Of a stretch of 64,000 bases of DNA, positions 12,001 to 24,892 are shown one piece after another. Origin of the DNA: Motacilla alba alba (taxonomy: Eukaryota; Chordata; Aves; Passeriformes; Motacillidae); the NCBI RefSeq assembly GCF_015832195.1, contig NC_052018.1, positions 26,378,115 through 26,442,114 on the forward strand, read 5' to 3'. How positions within the stretch are numbered: the first letter of the stretch is position 1; every line of letters starts with the position of its first letter. A program made the position numbers and the translations under genes. Below the pieces are notes generated by a model. The model was not told the origin of the DNA. It ran no database searches and saw nothing but the letters and a program-made list of their open reading frames with translations.

Positions 12001-14323
12001 AATCTAAGGCCTCATTAAGCAATGAAGCAGAATAGTAAACCTGATTTGAAGGAATGTTAAAAATGGTCCCATAGCAAGGAAAAAGAATTACATCCAACTT
12101 CTTGACATGAGGTATTATTGGCAACATTCAGTGATCTTGAAAGGTAACACCTGTAAGCAATGGGAGAAAACGCAGTGTTCTTTGTGTCAGATTTTCTAAC
12201 AATTCTATTATTTCCAAGCATCGAAAAAGGCTCAAATAAATAAAAAATAAAGACAAAATAGTTATTATTTGGAATAAAATGCTACTATTTTTTAAAAATT
12301 TATCCACTTATAGCCAAATTTATTACCTCAGATTTACTAGTCCAGTTTTCCTTGTTATGTGATTGTTTTGCATTTTCTTAGATAATTTGAGTTTGATATG
12401 CCACACTGATTTCTTGATATTTGCTATCTAGATCTGAATTTTGTAACTTGAGGAATTGTTTCTTTCACATTAAATCACAGGTCTATTTTGCTTTCAGTGG
12501 ACAATAAAGAGAACAAAGATTATTTTTCTGTTGCATTCACAAAAGATGCTTAGAGGACACAGACAGTTCTTTTGTGACTTTCCAATGAATTTTAGATTTT
12601 AGCTTGTTTACTCAGCTTGCACTGGTCCAATAGAAAAATATATAAGACAAATTTTTTGTAACTATTAATTTGGGTTTCAGGATCCTAAGGGCAGTCATGC
12701 AATAATAGTTGCTAAAAATGTTCATGATAAATAAACCTTTTATTTTCTCATAATGTTGTTGTAGGGAAAAGTGCTGAAGCATTTTTACTGTGCTGATAGT
12801 TAAAAACAATCCTTACCATGTAGGCATATATATTTATGATATACAAGAACATAATATACAAAATAATACCTAAGAATTACACCCATAAAATACAGAGTGG
12901 GAGTTTTCTACCTGGGCTGATATATTCAGAATGCATGAAGGGACAAATATTACTCCCAAAACTCCAAGCAAGAAAAGAGTAACTCCTCATATTTCCTTAC
13001 TTTATTTTATACAGAATATTAAAAAGGCTTGCAGGAGCCCTCACTCTGGAAAGAAATATTATACAAAACCTTAGATGATGTTTCCTTCTACTAGGTCATC
13101 TTGACAAATAACAATTTTCTTTGAGAATTTGATGCTCTTCATTTGCATTAAAAAGGGATATAAATCAATGTAATCTTTCAGTTTCTCTTACTGGGAATGT
13201 TGAACTTGAGTTTTGATTGGGAAAAAAAGACTATCACCAGCTACTTCAAGATATTTAATAAAACAATATAACATACAGCTTTATATATGAACGCTGTCTG
13301 TGAAAGAAGAATACAATAAATTTGCAAAGACAGCATTAAAAGTTGACATGTTATGAAGGTAAAGTTTGAACACAAGAAATTCAGAAGTTCAGAAAAATTT
13401 TTATTTTATTCAGAAAAGTTAGGAGGGATTCAGGAAAGAGCAATAAAAAAGCAGAAATCTTGAAAGACTTCCCTATAAAAGTTGGAAAATCAATTAAACA
13501 CAAAGAGGCAAATCCAAGTGAGAGACTGTTGCAAATGAATCATTTGCTACTTTATATGAAAAGATGAGAGAGGAGAAGAGCAAAAAAGACAAAGAAAATA
13601 AATGTGGAAAAGATGACTAAGCAAAGCTGTGGAGTGAAGAGTGAATCAGTGAAGATTACATCAATCCAGTAGATCCCTGCAATCCTCAAATTCTAAACCT
13701 GGCTCTCGAAAAAGACATTTCCTTTGGTTTGTAAATGAAATATTTGTTGCTTATTCCTGTGTTGATGTCTTGGGTTTAGGGAATGGATGACAAAGGAGCA
13801 CTTCACTGTTTTTCTATTTTTTCCTCATTTCCTTAACATAAAATGACTACCATCACAGATACTGTGGTGGTGAAATCATTAATATACAAGATATGAGAGA
13901 AATGTTTAAGTTTATCCTAACTAGAAAAATCACTCTTTGACTAAAAGCTGTCAGTGACGATTTCCAAGCTAAGGTGACAATGGGTGTGCCACCCCTACAG
14001 GCTCCACCAAGAGCCATCTCTCCATGTTGTCATATTATTTACTATTTTATTCCTTCTTAGGAATGATTTACTGTTTTATTCCTTTTCTTTCATGGTTACA
14101 TTGAAGGGTTTTACTAACATCATAATTATATAATATGCATCATGTTGGGAAATATATTTTTCCTTCTTTTAATGTTTTACTTGTAGGCTTTAACAAGTTT
14201 ATAGATACCAGCCTCCAGTGTTATGATACAGTTTTAATTTAGAGGCAGATGACCATTATTGCACTGTAATTCTTTCTTGCAGATTTATGGAATCATAAAC
14301 CTGATGGTGCTTTAGGCATGCTT

Positions 14324-14800
14324 TCAAAAGGAAGCAGTAGGAACAACAAGGGATATGTTGGAAAGAAAAGTATTGCTGGATACTGTAGAAGTTTTTTCTG
14401 TTTTGAGGGAAGAATCAGAATGCCTGTACAAGGGAATGATAATCCTGTGATATAGCATATTTTGGGCAATATTACTATAAGCATTATCAGTATTTCCTGC
14501 TAACTTACTCCCTATATGGCATACACTCTTCTTCATGCCTCCCTTTCCTGTCAGCAAAGTTTTGTGCCGAGAGTTTTCTGTTGTGCTGTGACTTTCTAAT
14601 ACATTGAAAAGCATCTTTAGGTTCACCATAGGTGTCTCATAAATTTTTCTCGCAATAAATTGCACAAGAATGTGACTAAGACGTTGCTTATTTTGATTTA
14701 AGGGTTTGGCCTGTCTTAGTAACTTTTGTATGCTTATTATGCTTGATGATTTAGGATTCTTTCTGGACTCAATTGTCTGTTTAGACATTGTATTGCCCAT
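14324..14800 (-). other. Open frame of 158 codons, unrecognised, probably chance
   Basis: This is the longest open frame outside recognised repeats. It begins Met-Gly-Asn and is rich in Ser, Lys, Asn and Thr. It has no transmembrane segment, signal peptide, zinc-binding or catalytic pattern that I can see. A few frames of this length are expected by chance in 64 kb of six-frame sequence. The Met-Gly start resembles a myristoylation site, but nothing else suggests gag. Codon choice simply follows the local A/T richness. I do not call it a gene. Confidence 0.2.
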
Positions 14801-15148
14801 GCATGTACATTTGTGTTTAAACAGGACTCTAGAAAGTTTATATCGTGTTTTCCCCTGATGTCAGCAGCCTAGAAAAGGATTAGAAATGCTATATAAAATT
14901 GGAATTTGGTAATAAAAATTTTGGTTTGATTATGAGAGTGGTCATATTTATATTAGTAGTAAAAATATTATAAATTTTTTCCCACATTTATAGTATTGTT
15001 CTATGATCATCTGTATTCTTATCTGACAACCTAAAATGTATAGAAAGGATGTCAGTCACTAACTCTAAAAAGAAAGTATTTCCAGGGAGACTTTCTGAAT
15101 TTAAAAACAAGATAAAAGCTTTGTGACTCAAAGAAAAAAATCAAATGC

Positions 15149-15167
15149 TTTTTTTTTTTTTTTTTTT
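15149..15167. repeat. T19 homopolymer
   Basis: Nineteen consecutive T. No retroposed gene or SINE body is recognisable on either side, so I treat it as a simple repeat. Confidence 0.9.
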
Positions 15168-18100
15168 GTAGCCACAAGCATCATATTTACTCAAAGTGCT
15201 GTAATGATAAAAGCAAATATCTCTTAGAGGAAGTTAGGACAAAAGCTGTCAGAGAACTGGGTTGTAAATAGCCCTGAAATTGTTTTCTCTTCTTCATTTC
15301 AAAAGCTGAAGGCAAAGAATGTTTGACCTTTTACAAATGGAATGGTTTCCTGCAGGTCTTGGTGCTGTATTGAATGCTGCTGGTCATGTGCAACCTGATG
15401 CAATCATTATGAATGGTGAAACCATGGCTGCTGGCACAGACTCCTGCATAAGGAGGATTTCTAATTCAGTGACATTTGCTTGTTTCAGTCCCCCAAAAGT
15501 TGGACTATGTCTTTCTGCTTCCTCCATTCAGCTGTATTGCCAGAGTTTTTTGACAGGCATTGCAAATTAAATAGTATGAGTGTTCTACATGACCCAGAAA
15601 GTGTAAAAGGGTCAAGGAGAGAAATGTGAAATACAAGCAAAAAAGCTGTTCTTAACCCTGTGATATCTATACTCCATTAGTTTTCACCTTGACATATTAA
15701 TGAAATATGAATGATATTTCTATTCAACCTTATATTACAACTTATGAATATTTTAATGAATGTCATATAACCCGTAGGCTAAATTTTGCTCCCATTGAGA
15801 ACAATGGAAATTTTTACTATTACTCTCAACACGCTAAGACTTGACTCTACTTTACAGTTAATTTACCTCCTGCCTTTTGTTAAAAATTCTTGCTTGAATA
15901 GTGGTTTCTTTCCATGTAGCTGGTGTGTAGATAACTAATTCATTATTGCCAGTTTGGTTTTATTTTTATTTTCTCATGATTTCTTAAATTTCATTTTTGC
16001 TGTGACCACTATAGAAGTCAAACAACCAGGTTGTGCAACAGTGGAGAGTATTTGAGCATACATATATATGTATACCTACCTCGATTAGGAATTATAGACT
16101 TATGAATCATCTAATAAATTCTGTCAGGGAGGGATTATTTCAACTTTTTGTCTGTTTTAACCATGCTTTTTTTTCAAATTCTCTAGACTTGCAGTGGAAA
16201 CTCACAGGAGTGAGATACTGTGTGTTAAATGATCCTGACCCTTAAATTGCATCACAAGTGCTATCATAATAAGCTCCATGGTGGTAAAAATAGCATCTTA
16301 GTAAAAGGCGCATGGTAAACCCAGGAATATTTTAACATGCAGTGAAAGATGTTAGTTGAGTCCATAGAAATGTGCTGTTAGAAATATATGAGAACTGATA
16401 AATTTCAATTTTCTGTCATAATAATTTAACTATTGACTAATTATTTTGAGAAGCATTTATGAAACCACAAAGAGAATTTCTCTGGTCTCTTGCTGGCAGT
16501 GATTCAGGATTCACAAACTATCTGTCCAAGTTCTCTGAAAGATCCTATCAGATAGTTTTGCTTAAAACACTAATTTCACCACAGAACTCATTATGCCCTT
16601 CACTGAAAAAATGCAGTCAGAAGAGATAATCTGTTATGCAACTTATTACTTAAGTAGCAACATAGTGGTTAGAGCACTTAAAAAAAGTGAAAGAAAAATT
16701 TGGCTGCCTACAATCAGTACCAGAAGTACAATTAGAAAAAAGGACACCATCCTGTTCATTTGCTTGCTGTGCTGTGGCAGTTTGTGAATGCAAGTTTGCA
16801 AGCAGATTTCTTGTGGGAGTAAACAAAATAGTTCCTTCTAATAAGAAATTTTATTATGGCTGAGAGAATGGTTTGAATTATTGTCTATTTTGTATTTGTT
16901 GACAGCATAGCCCTTGTTGGCAAAACTCCTGTAAATCCTGATTCTATTATGCAAATTGGCTCCCTGATGCACACCAAAAATCAGGAAATACATGTGTGTC
17001 TCATGACCCAAACATAGCCATGACAGTCATCATGTCATAACTGTGCACAGAGCTATGTAGAGACCATCAGGCTCATATACATAGGACAAAAGAAGCAATA
17101 CTGGTTTCAGGATGATGTTGCTCCATCTAAGGGTACAGTCCACCTCATGACTTCACATTCCTGGAAACAGTGACATGTCTGCTTTCCCCTGCAACACAGC
17201 TGTGAGATTCACGTGCATGTCAATGGATGGCAATCCCAGACTCATTTAGTGCCAAGATGCCCATGGGGAATCTAAATGTGATGACTGGTCACACAAAGTC
17301 TGTGACTGCTGCTAAGGACAGCTGAAGGATTTATAAAAGAGCTTTGTCTTTCACAGCCAAGCAAGTCACTGTAACTGAACCCATGGCTCACACCAGCCCT
17401 TGAATGGCCTGTTTGTATGAGTATTATGTTGGAAAACTTAAGAAAGTATTGAACAACTTGGCAATTTTGGGTGCTCTGGTCACCGCTTCACATATCCAGA
17501 AGATTTGAAGCTGCTTCAGGATGGCTAACTTTGTATGGTTTGCCTCAAAGAATGAGGATAAGACAACAGTGGGCTTCAGGTGCTGTCATGGTTTCCCAGT
17601 CACATTCATGAGAAGGGCAGCAGAAGTGGAGCAGGAACAGAAGCACTGGAATTGGCAGTATAAATAACAGGCTGTACATTTTTACAAAGGCTAAGCAGAA
17701 TTTTCCAGCATGTATCTTGTATGTTAACAGTGTTAACAGGTTCACATGCTATCCATTAGGTAGACTGACATGAAGCCATTTTTCTTTAGGACATTTATGT
17801 TGAAATGTCCTTTAATGCTTACAGAGGAACTCTGAAAGAAAGATATTTATTGACAAGTTCACATAGCAGATACTGAAGACTAATCCTCACTAAAACATTC
17901 GATAAACTAATCAAGCAAATGAAAGTCAGATGGGGAAATGTTGATCTCCCTATAATCTTGCTGACCTCTGTGGTTTTTTGGATTAGTTTTTTATACTGTG
18001 TCTTGTAAGTATTTTTCCTCTTGCATCTTGTTTTATCATCACCTCAAAAGACGGCAGAAAAGTTTGTGAGTTTTAACCCCTATGAAGAAATAATAACAAA

Positions 18101-18658
18101 TTTTATCAATAAGCTCTTCAAACTTCACCATTTCTTTCTGCTAAGAAATTGAGGAGACCCTGCTTTGAAAAATAAAAAATAACATTAATAATTAATTTAA
18201 TATTTTAAAAACATTTTCTTGTATTATTTTAGATTATCCTTTAGAGAAAATTTAATATGGTTTAAAAATATCCCTTCTGAAGAAATACTATCAAGAAGCA
18301 AATTTGAAAGGCTCTAACTTATTGCGCAACATCTGCTGCCATCAAAAGCATCAATACTGCTATATGTATTTTCTAGCACATCATTAAAATCCAAATATCA
18401 CAATAAAGATATATTTCAGTTTACTTCTTCTAACTTTTAAATAAAAATAAATCCTTCTCAGAGGACTCTTAATGTAGGTTTTTAAAGGAAATGCACAATA
18501 CATTTTGTTTATGTCAAGGATGAAAGTATATTTTTTCAAGTTACTATGTACAAACTTCCTCCTCTCTGTAGCATTTGAAAACTCTGCCTAAACCCTCCTG
18601 AAGGGAATCATATTTTCTTTGATATGCACTTTGATTTCCATTCCCAAAAGCCATTAAC

Positions 18659-18680
18659 AAATAAATAAATAAATAAATAA
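18659..18680. repeat. (AAAT)n microsatellite
   Basis: Five and a half perfect AAAT units, 22 bp. Confidence 0.92.
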
Positions 18681-21600
18681 GAGTGCTTTTTGCAGCAATG
18701 TATTGGCCAAGGATTTGTGTTTGCAAATTATATTTAAACATTAGGAAATTCTTGTTAGCTGCATTGGAGCTTCTTCTAAGATCACCATTAAGATAATTGT
18801 ATTTGATATTACTCAAGAGGGTGCAGGTAATCTGCAAGTTTTGCTACTGCCTTTCAAAACAACATGAAGAAACAAATTCACCCACAATTTCAAAAAAACA
18901 GTCAGCTCCCTGAGTGAACTTCTGACCTAAATTTTCTTATAATTTGGCTTTTCCTCCCTCCTTTTGGAATCCTTTCAATAAGATATGAAGGGAAAATAAG
19001 GATTTCATCATTCAAATAGATTCCACACTGATAGATTTCAACTCTTCTGTGTGGCTTTTAGAATCCATAATAGGAATGGTGACCTGTTGTGCCCAATTCA
19101 CCTGAGATCTGTGAAAGTTTTTGGTAAGCATTAGGCAGCATTAAGTGGCAGAACGTGTGCCTCTGCTATCTCTGTACTATGAAGCCCTGTTCCACAATGG
19201 AGTGAGCTGTGGATGGTTACTGTCTTTGATGTGTGAATCTTCTCCTGGGCTTTCTACTCCACTTTTCATCTTGGACATGGAACATTGTCCTGTGGAGTTT
19301 GACAGCATAGATATTCATGTATGGTATAATAACTCTCACTGTATTACTATGAAGCTGAATATCTGGTACATGGAGGCTCTTTCATTGCTGGTCTTCTGTT
19401 CATTAAATTGTTAAAAAACCCCGTAGCACCGCACCTAACATCCTCCTCTCCTGCTTTGCATTTACTGTATTTAATCTGTTCGTTTAAAGTGGTAGGGTAC
19501 ATGGTTGGTTGGGTTTTTTATCCTTTCTTCAGCCAGACTATGGATTCTGATGACTTTGGCTCAGTTGAATTATTGTTTCTATAAAGCCTAAATTAGACAA
19601 GCAAAAAGGTAAGGAGGAAAGCTAAAATGGTGGGAAATATTTTCAAAGACAACATGTAATGCTACATGCATCACTTGCACTTTAATAAAAAGGACATCTT
19701 GAGGTAAGCATTTTGTATTTTGACTTTACTACGGCTGCCTTCTCTGACTCCCTGTATGCCTCCTTAAACACCAGGGCCTCCACTTTAGACCATCTGTGCA
19801 ATGGTTCTTCTTCACAGCATGACCTCTGTTTTTCTTCTGACCTGCTGCTTTGCCTCCAAGGACACATTTGTTCCCTTGTGACACTTGCTGTTGCCTATGG
19901 AATCCAAGCAGCGCGATAAGGTTGTGAGGTAGCAATCCTAAATCTAGGACATGGAATTGCACTGGAGAGAAGATGGGATTCTGGTGGTCTACTTGGCCCA
20001 TTAAAGCTTGTGATTAAGTTGTATAGGAGATAGGTACATTCACAGAGCTTCATTTTTAGAAGTTACCACTTCTATATTTTTAAATCAACAGAAAATAAAA
20101 AGTGAGACTAGGAAAAAGATCTCCTCTTAAGTAGATGTGAAGATTGCCACAGAAATCCAAACTGATTTTACCAATATGTCTGCTGGTGTTGTATGACTAG
20201 GTTACTGTAGAGAACTTTCTCACCAGGGTATTTTCTTATGCAAAACTTCATACTGGATTTGGAGAAGTTTCATGCCGACATCCTATTGTCTACGAGAATG
20301 CTTTCCCTTTAGCTCTACTTTATGGATATCCAGAGTTCAAAAGTTATTTGCTGGATTCATAAAGCATGTCCTGAAGAAAACCAATACTCATCTTGTTGCC
20401 TAAGTCATGCAGGTGCTTGTATTTACCATTCTGCTCCATTTGTGGCAACAGCAGGTTGGATTAGAGCTGTAAGGTTTGTTATGGGAATAAAGGAATATGT
20501 CTTGAGTTCTGACACCTAGGCTTGACAGTTATGTCTGCAGACAAACTTCCGCAGAGTATGCCAGTTCTCACCAACCTTTAGGAAGACTATGATTATAGGG
20601 GGTTTTTTGTTGCTATTGAACCATGCTTGCACTAAAGTTCCAATTGTTTTTTAGTTTGCATCTAAAATAAAGGTACCTGGAGCTATGATTTATTCTATTA
20701 ACTTATTTCCATTAATAATTAGAGCCTTTTCTCATATCTAGCAAAGGTATAAATACTCGTCTGGTTGAGATTTTTGTTCATTCAGCTGAATTGGAGATCC
20801 AAATATTTAATGACATGATAAAAATATGTGTCACGGGGTCTTTAAGTCTGTAAACTTTGGAATGGTGTGTATGCATGCCTATCTGGAAGATTCAGCAGTA
20901 CTTATTCATTACACCAGTGTGTAATTATCACTTAGGATTTGAATACTGAGGGGAAAAAATAAACCAGCAAAGGCACATAATTCTTTAGGTATAGTATTAT
21001 GAGAAAGGTAAGGATTACTTTTTGTGTAAGCAAATGCTTATGTATCTCACAGGTTTTGAAACAGAGCTGTCTCTGGTACATATTTTCCCTTCAAGAGGGA
21101 AATGTGTATTTAGAATTTGACCAGCTGTTAAACTCTCTTCTTCTTTAAAGCCTGATGTACCTGTTGAGTTTGGCTCCTGTCATGTGCTGAAAGATGGCCA
21201 CAGAGGCACACATTTTCAAGTTGTTTTCCAAGGTGTGCATGAGGTTTAAAACATGTTTCACTGAGGAGTTAAAATCTGTAAAAAGGCCTGATTTAAATAA
21301 TATCCTCCACTTTGCAGAGAAAAGTTGTGTGATATATTTCAAATTTCAACAGTTTTTTACTAGGATATTCAATTTCCTTCTAGCCCCTGGTTATTACTCT
21401 TTCAGAACTATTTTAGTCTATTCTATCACTGATTCTTATAATATCTAGTACCACTTAAGCAGGAAATAGCTAAGTTATAAGTACTATTGAATAAGTCACA
21501 CATATACACTAAACTTGGTATTCAAAAAATATTAGGAACAGCTTTAAAGGAACATGATCAAGGTTAAGCAGCTCACATCTTGACAGTCCAAATCTGAAAA

Positions 21601-22716
21601 GAAATGTTCTGTTTTATTAGGGAGTATTTTAAAAACATAAAATACCGTTTGGAGAGGAAGAAGGGTCAATCTTGCAATGTCCCTGTAATGCTTCTCAGGT
21701 AGTTTACATTAATGACCCATGTCTAACAAATTTCCTAATAATCTTAAATAGGAACCTTGGTTAACTTTCTGTTTCATTTTATAGTTTTCAGTTAAGCATC
21801 ATTTCATTGGGTGAGAATATATTCTGGTACATGTAAAATAGCTCTGCCAATGCTGCATAAAAGCAGTATCTTCATCTCATTTTGTGTAATGGAAGGAGAT
21901 CTTCTTTGTTAATTAGATGCATCACAAAATGGACTGTTCAAATTGAGTTCTGGATGTTGGTCAGACATCCTGAAGAAAATGCTGGGAAACAAAAGGATTC
22001 ATTTTTCCAGATAATATGTGACAAAGGACAAGATCTTGCTGTGCCTTCTATTTTTACATATTTTCAATTCCATCTGTATTTATAGTAGAATTTTTAATGA
22101 AACTTCGTTTTTATTGAAGGGAAACTGTTTATACTTTTTAAGTAATACAAAATATAATTAAGTACTTTAAAAGCAAATTCCTATAGATCAGAGCTCTCTG
22201 TAAAGTACTTTGAAATTTCTTAAATAAATTCAAGTGACATAAAAATGCTTACTGTTGAAATGTATAGCTAAAAATAGAGGCCTTAACAAAAGGAAAAAGA
22301 ATGAGGCATTAAATACTACAATGATACAGGGTTTTTTTAAATCAAGTGCTCTTAGGTATTTGCAGGGAATTAATCTGAATTAGACATCTGCAAGTTGTCT
22401 AGACTTAAAGTCAACCCAGATCACTGTCATCTTCAGGATACAGTGACCTTCAGGACCACACAAAGAAAATATGCACCTTCAGAGGGAAAAACACTTTCTG
22501 CAAGGATGGGTTGAATTAACTAGAGTGATCTTTACCTCCGTTAATTGTATGGATATCTGTACAGTCACCAGTTTGGATTTAGACAACCAAAATTTAGGTG
22601 TTCGAAGATAAATAGTTTTCATCCTTAAGTTCTGAAACTGTACTTTAAAGAATGTTCTCCATCCATATTATAATTTATTACATAAGAGTGATGCAGAAGT
22701 GAAGCAATCCAGTCTT
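18681..22716. other. Unique AT-rich DNA, no gene seen
   Basis: No recognised repeat or exon. Open frames on both strands overlap at 19682-20001, but they show no domain and compete with each other, as expected of noncoding DNA. Confidence 0.55.
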
Positions 22717-22768
22717 CATTAATTAATTAATTAATTAATTCATTAATTAATTCATTCATTCATTCATT
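22717..22768. repeat. Compound (ATTA)n-(ATTC)n microsatellite
   Basis: A tract of ATTA units is followed by CATTAATTAATT and then CATT units. The T/C change at one position of the unit suggests a point mutation that then spread by slippage. Confidence 0.92.
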
Positions 22769-23994
22769 CTGCTTTAATATACTTAGTTCTCCACCTACTT
22801 CAAAGTGCTCTAATGAAACAAATAATTCTGGAATCTGCTACCCGTTTTGAGGTTTCAGGCTAAGATTTCAGGTTCTTGTGATGACTGAACTGCTCAAATT
22901 TCCTGCACAAGTTCAGCCACTGAAGTAACCCCAGAGCACTGATATTTATATTTATTCTTACGCAGATTCAATCATTGAGACTAACAGAGCTTTCATTCTG
23001 TCATGTAAAGAACAAATATAAATGAACCAACTGCAAAAATTGTGTTTCTACCGTTTGCAAAATCCATATAGTCCTAGTTGCAAATACTTTATGGTAAATT
23101 GTGTGGTGAAAAAATCAAAATAATCCATGCTTTGAGAATTTGCACTCATTAGAAAGAAAATACCATGAAAAAATTCTGAGAAAGATAAATACAGAGAAAC
23201 TATCAATGTATTATTCTTATCTCTTTTGCTCATTACTGTTTTTATTCTGATTGGCAGAACAGATAAAGAATACCATTCAAAATTATATGCTGCTGAAGTA
23301 GATTTTCTGTGATGTAAGAAAATGAAATATGTCTCCATTGAAGACATAACGGTTGCTAACTAGGAAAAAGGAAAGAAAAAAAGAAAAATTAAAATTCAAT
23401 GCCATCCTCTTCCTAGATGAAGCCCTAAGTGTTACCTACAGGACAAATGCTTTTTTTAAAAGTCTTGAGTGGTGCTGGATTGCAAAAGGTGGTATCATAA
23501 ACTTCATTTCCCACATATACGATTCATTGTTTTTTCTCTTTGAGCAAAGTCATAATTTCTCTAGTCCCAGGAAAATTAGATGGAATGCATAGGGGACAGT
23601 AAGTGAATTCTGCTGCTTTCTCCCCCTTCAAAGTGAGGAGAAAACCTATTTGCCTTTCATATTCAAAGAGTTATTTTTATTGTTAAGAAAAAACTTCCTC
23701 TGAATTCCTGAGACAAAAATAGCAGTGTTTGTAAGCATGTTTTTATATATCAGGGTGAGAGAGCTATTATTTCAGAGTTACTTATACTTTAATAAGCAAA
23801 AATGGAAAAATACACATACAAATTTGAAACAAAATCTGGTAATATATGAGATTTGTTCCCAAAACTGTCCAAGTTTTCCTAAGCTTTCCAAAGAAAACAT
23901 CCAGATGTCAGCGGAAGCCATGCATTTCTGCAAAAGGCAAGGGATAACTAAGAAATAAATCACTGAAGTTTTGGAATTATTGTAAATTCTATTA
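22769..23994. other. Unique AT-rich DNA, no gene seen
   Basis: No repeat family or exon recognised. Minus-strand and plus-strand frames of 77-110 codons between 23048 and 24110 carry no motif. Confidence 0.55.
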
Positions 23995-24023
23995 CCTTCC
24001 CTTCCCTTCCCTTCTCTTCCCTC
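23995..24023. repeat. Short (CCTTC)n pyrimidine repeat
   Basis: About six imperfect CCTTC units, with one CTCTT-like interruption. Translated on minus, it gives a Gly-Lys-Glu-Arg artefact. Confidence 0.85.
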
Positions 24024-24184
24024 TTTGATTTTGTTTTCAGACTGGGAAAGCAGAAATTGCTTAGAAATGCAATAGATTAAGGATATGTGCCACGATAATT
24101 TCTTATTCACTAATTTCTGGATGATTTTTGCATATGAAAAAGAAGCCTAGAATCAGAATAAATGTGTGGCTGAGGTTGGGCAGA

Positions 24185-24612
24185 ACTAGACCCCCAGTCA
24201 TCCATCCTTTTACGCTGAGCTGCTATCTAGCTGCTCAGGTCCCAGCCTATACATGGGGCTGTTCCTTCAGAGGTTCAGGCCTTTATACGTGGCCTTGCTG
24301 AACTTCATAGCACTTCTGTGGAACCATTTCTCCAGCCTGTGGGGGTCCCTCAGGATGGCAGCCTGACCCTCTGGTGCATCAGCTACTACTCATGCTTAGG
24401 TGGTGTCTGTAAACTTGCTGAGAATCTGCCCTGTAAACCAAATCCTTACTGAAGATGTTAACAGGGATTGAATCCAGTGCTGAACTAGGGGGTGGCCAGT
24501 CACACAGATTTGAGCCACCCTGTAATTCACTCATCTAGCTCATATTTCATCTGCTTCTTCATTAGGATCTGATGGAAGACTGTTTTGGAAACTTTACTGA
24601 AGTCTAACTGTC
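24185..24612 (-). mobile_element. CR1 LINE fragment, reverse-transcriptase region (minus strand)
   Basis: Read on the minus strand, the sequence follows the CR1 ORF2 reverse transcriptase. A relic of the catalytic-domain start (Asp-Phe-Ser-Lys-Ala-Phe region) lies near 24600. A Trp-Phe-His-Arg-Ser-Ala-Met-Lys-Phe-Ser stretch (24278-24310 region) matches the usual Trp-Ala-His-x-Asn-Leu-Met-Lys-Phe-Asn block. The frame is broken by stops and indels. There is no CR1 3' end attached on this strand. About 50 bp to the right a plus-strand CR1 3' end begins. The piece is non-functional and old. The family call rests on remembered CR1 motifs and is firm; the subfamily is not determined. Confidence 0.8.
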
Positions 24613-24663
24613 CTTTCTTTTGTTTGGCATTTCTTCTATGTTAACATGTACCAAACAAAATTA

Positions 24664-24892
24664 AGGGAAGGGAAATATAGGTTGGATATTAGGAAGAAGT
24701 TTTTTACAGAAAGGGTGATAAAGTTCTGGAATGGTCTGTCCAAGGAGGTGATGGAGTCACCATCCCTGGATGTGTTTAAGAAAAGACTGGACATGGCACT
24801 CAGTGCCATGGTTTAGTTGAGGTGTAGGGGCATGGGTTGAATGCAATGATCTTTAAGGTCTTTTCCAACCTAGTAATTCTGTGAATTCTGTG
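24664..24892 (+). mobile_element. CR1 LINE 3' end (plus strand)
   Basis: The sequence carries the CR1 3' landmarks in order: GGTTGGATATTAGGAAGAAG, TTTTTTACAGA, TGGAATGGTCTGTCCAAGGA, a block around CACTCAGTGCCATGGTTTAG, GATCTTTAAGGTCTTTTCCA and a terminal repeated ATTCTGTG. It is 5'-truncated, as is usual for CR1. It is less decayed than the inverted RT fragment to its left. Confidence 0.88.

Larger units (their letters stand above)
9019..18658. other. Unique AT-rich DNA, no gene recognised
   Basis: Nearly 10 kb without a recognised repeat or exon. It includes a 158-codon minus-strand open frame (14324-14800, listed separately), a run of 19 T (15149-15167) and a small local duplication of ATTTACT(A/G)TTTTATTCCTT near 14037 and 14066. 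The stretch 9770-10030 is somewhat G+C-richer, with no identity I can assign. Confidence 0.5.

Noticed and set aside
15149..15167. T19 run as the reversed poly(A) tail of a retrogene or SINE
   Set aside because: No gene-like or SINE-like body adjoins it on either side, and no flanking duplication was seen.
17160..17400. Possible processed pseudogene
   Set aside because: Short readable stretches seemed protein-like, but I could not match them to any known family such as GAPDH or EEF1A, and no poly(A) tail or duplication borders the stretch.
22717..22768. Regularly spaced repeats as a CRISPR-like array
   Set aside because: They are tetranucleotide microsatellite units without spacers in a vertebrate nuclear sequence; no CRISPR array exists in the window.
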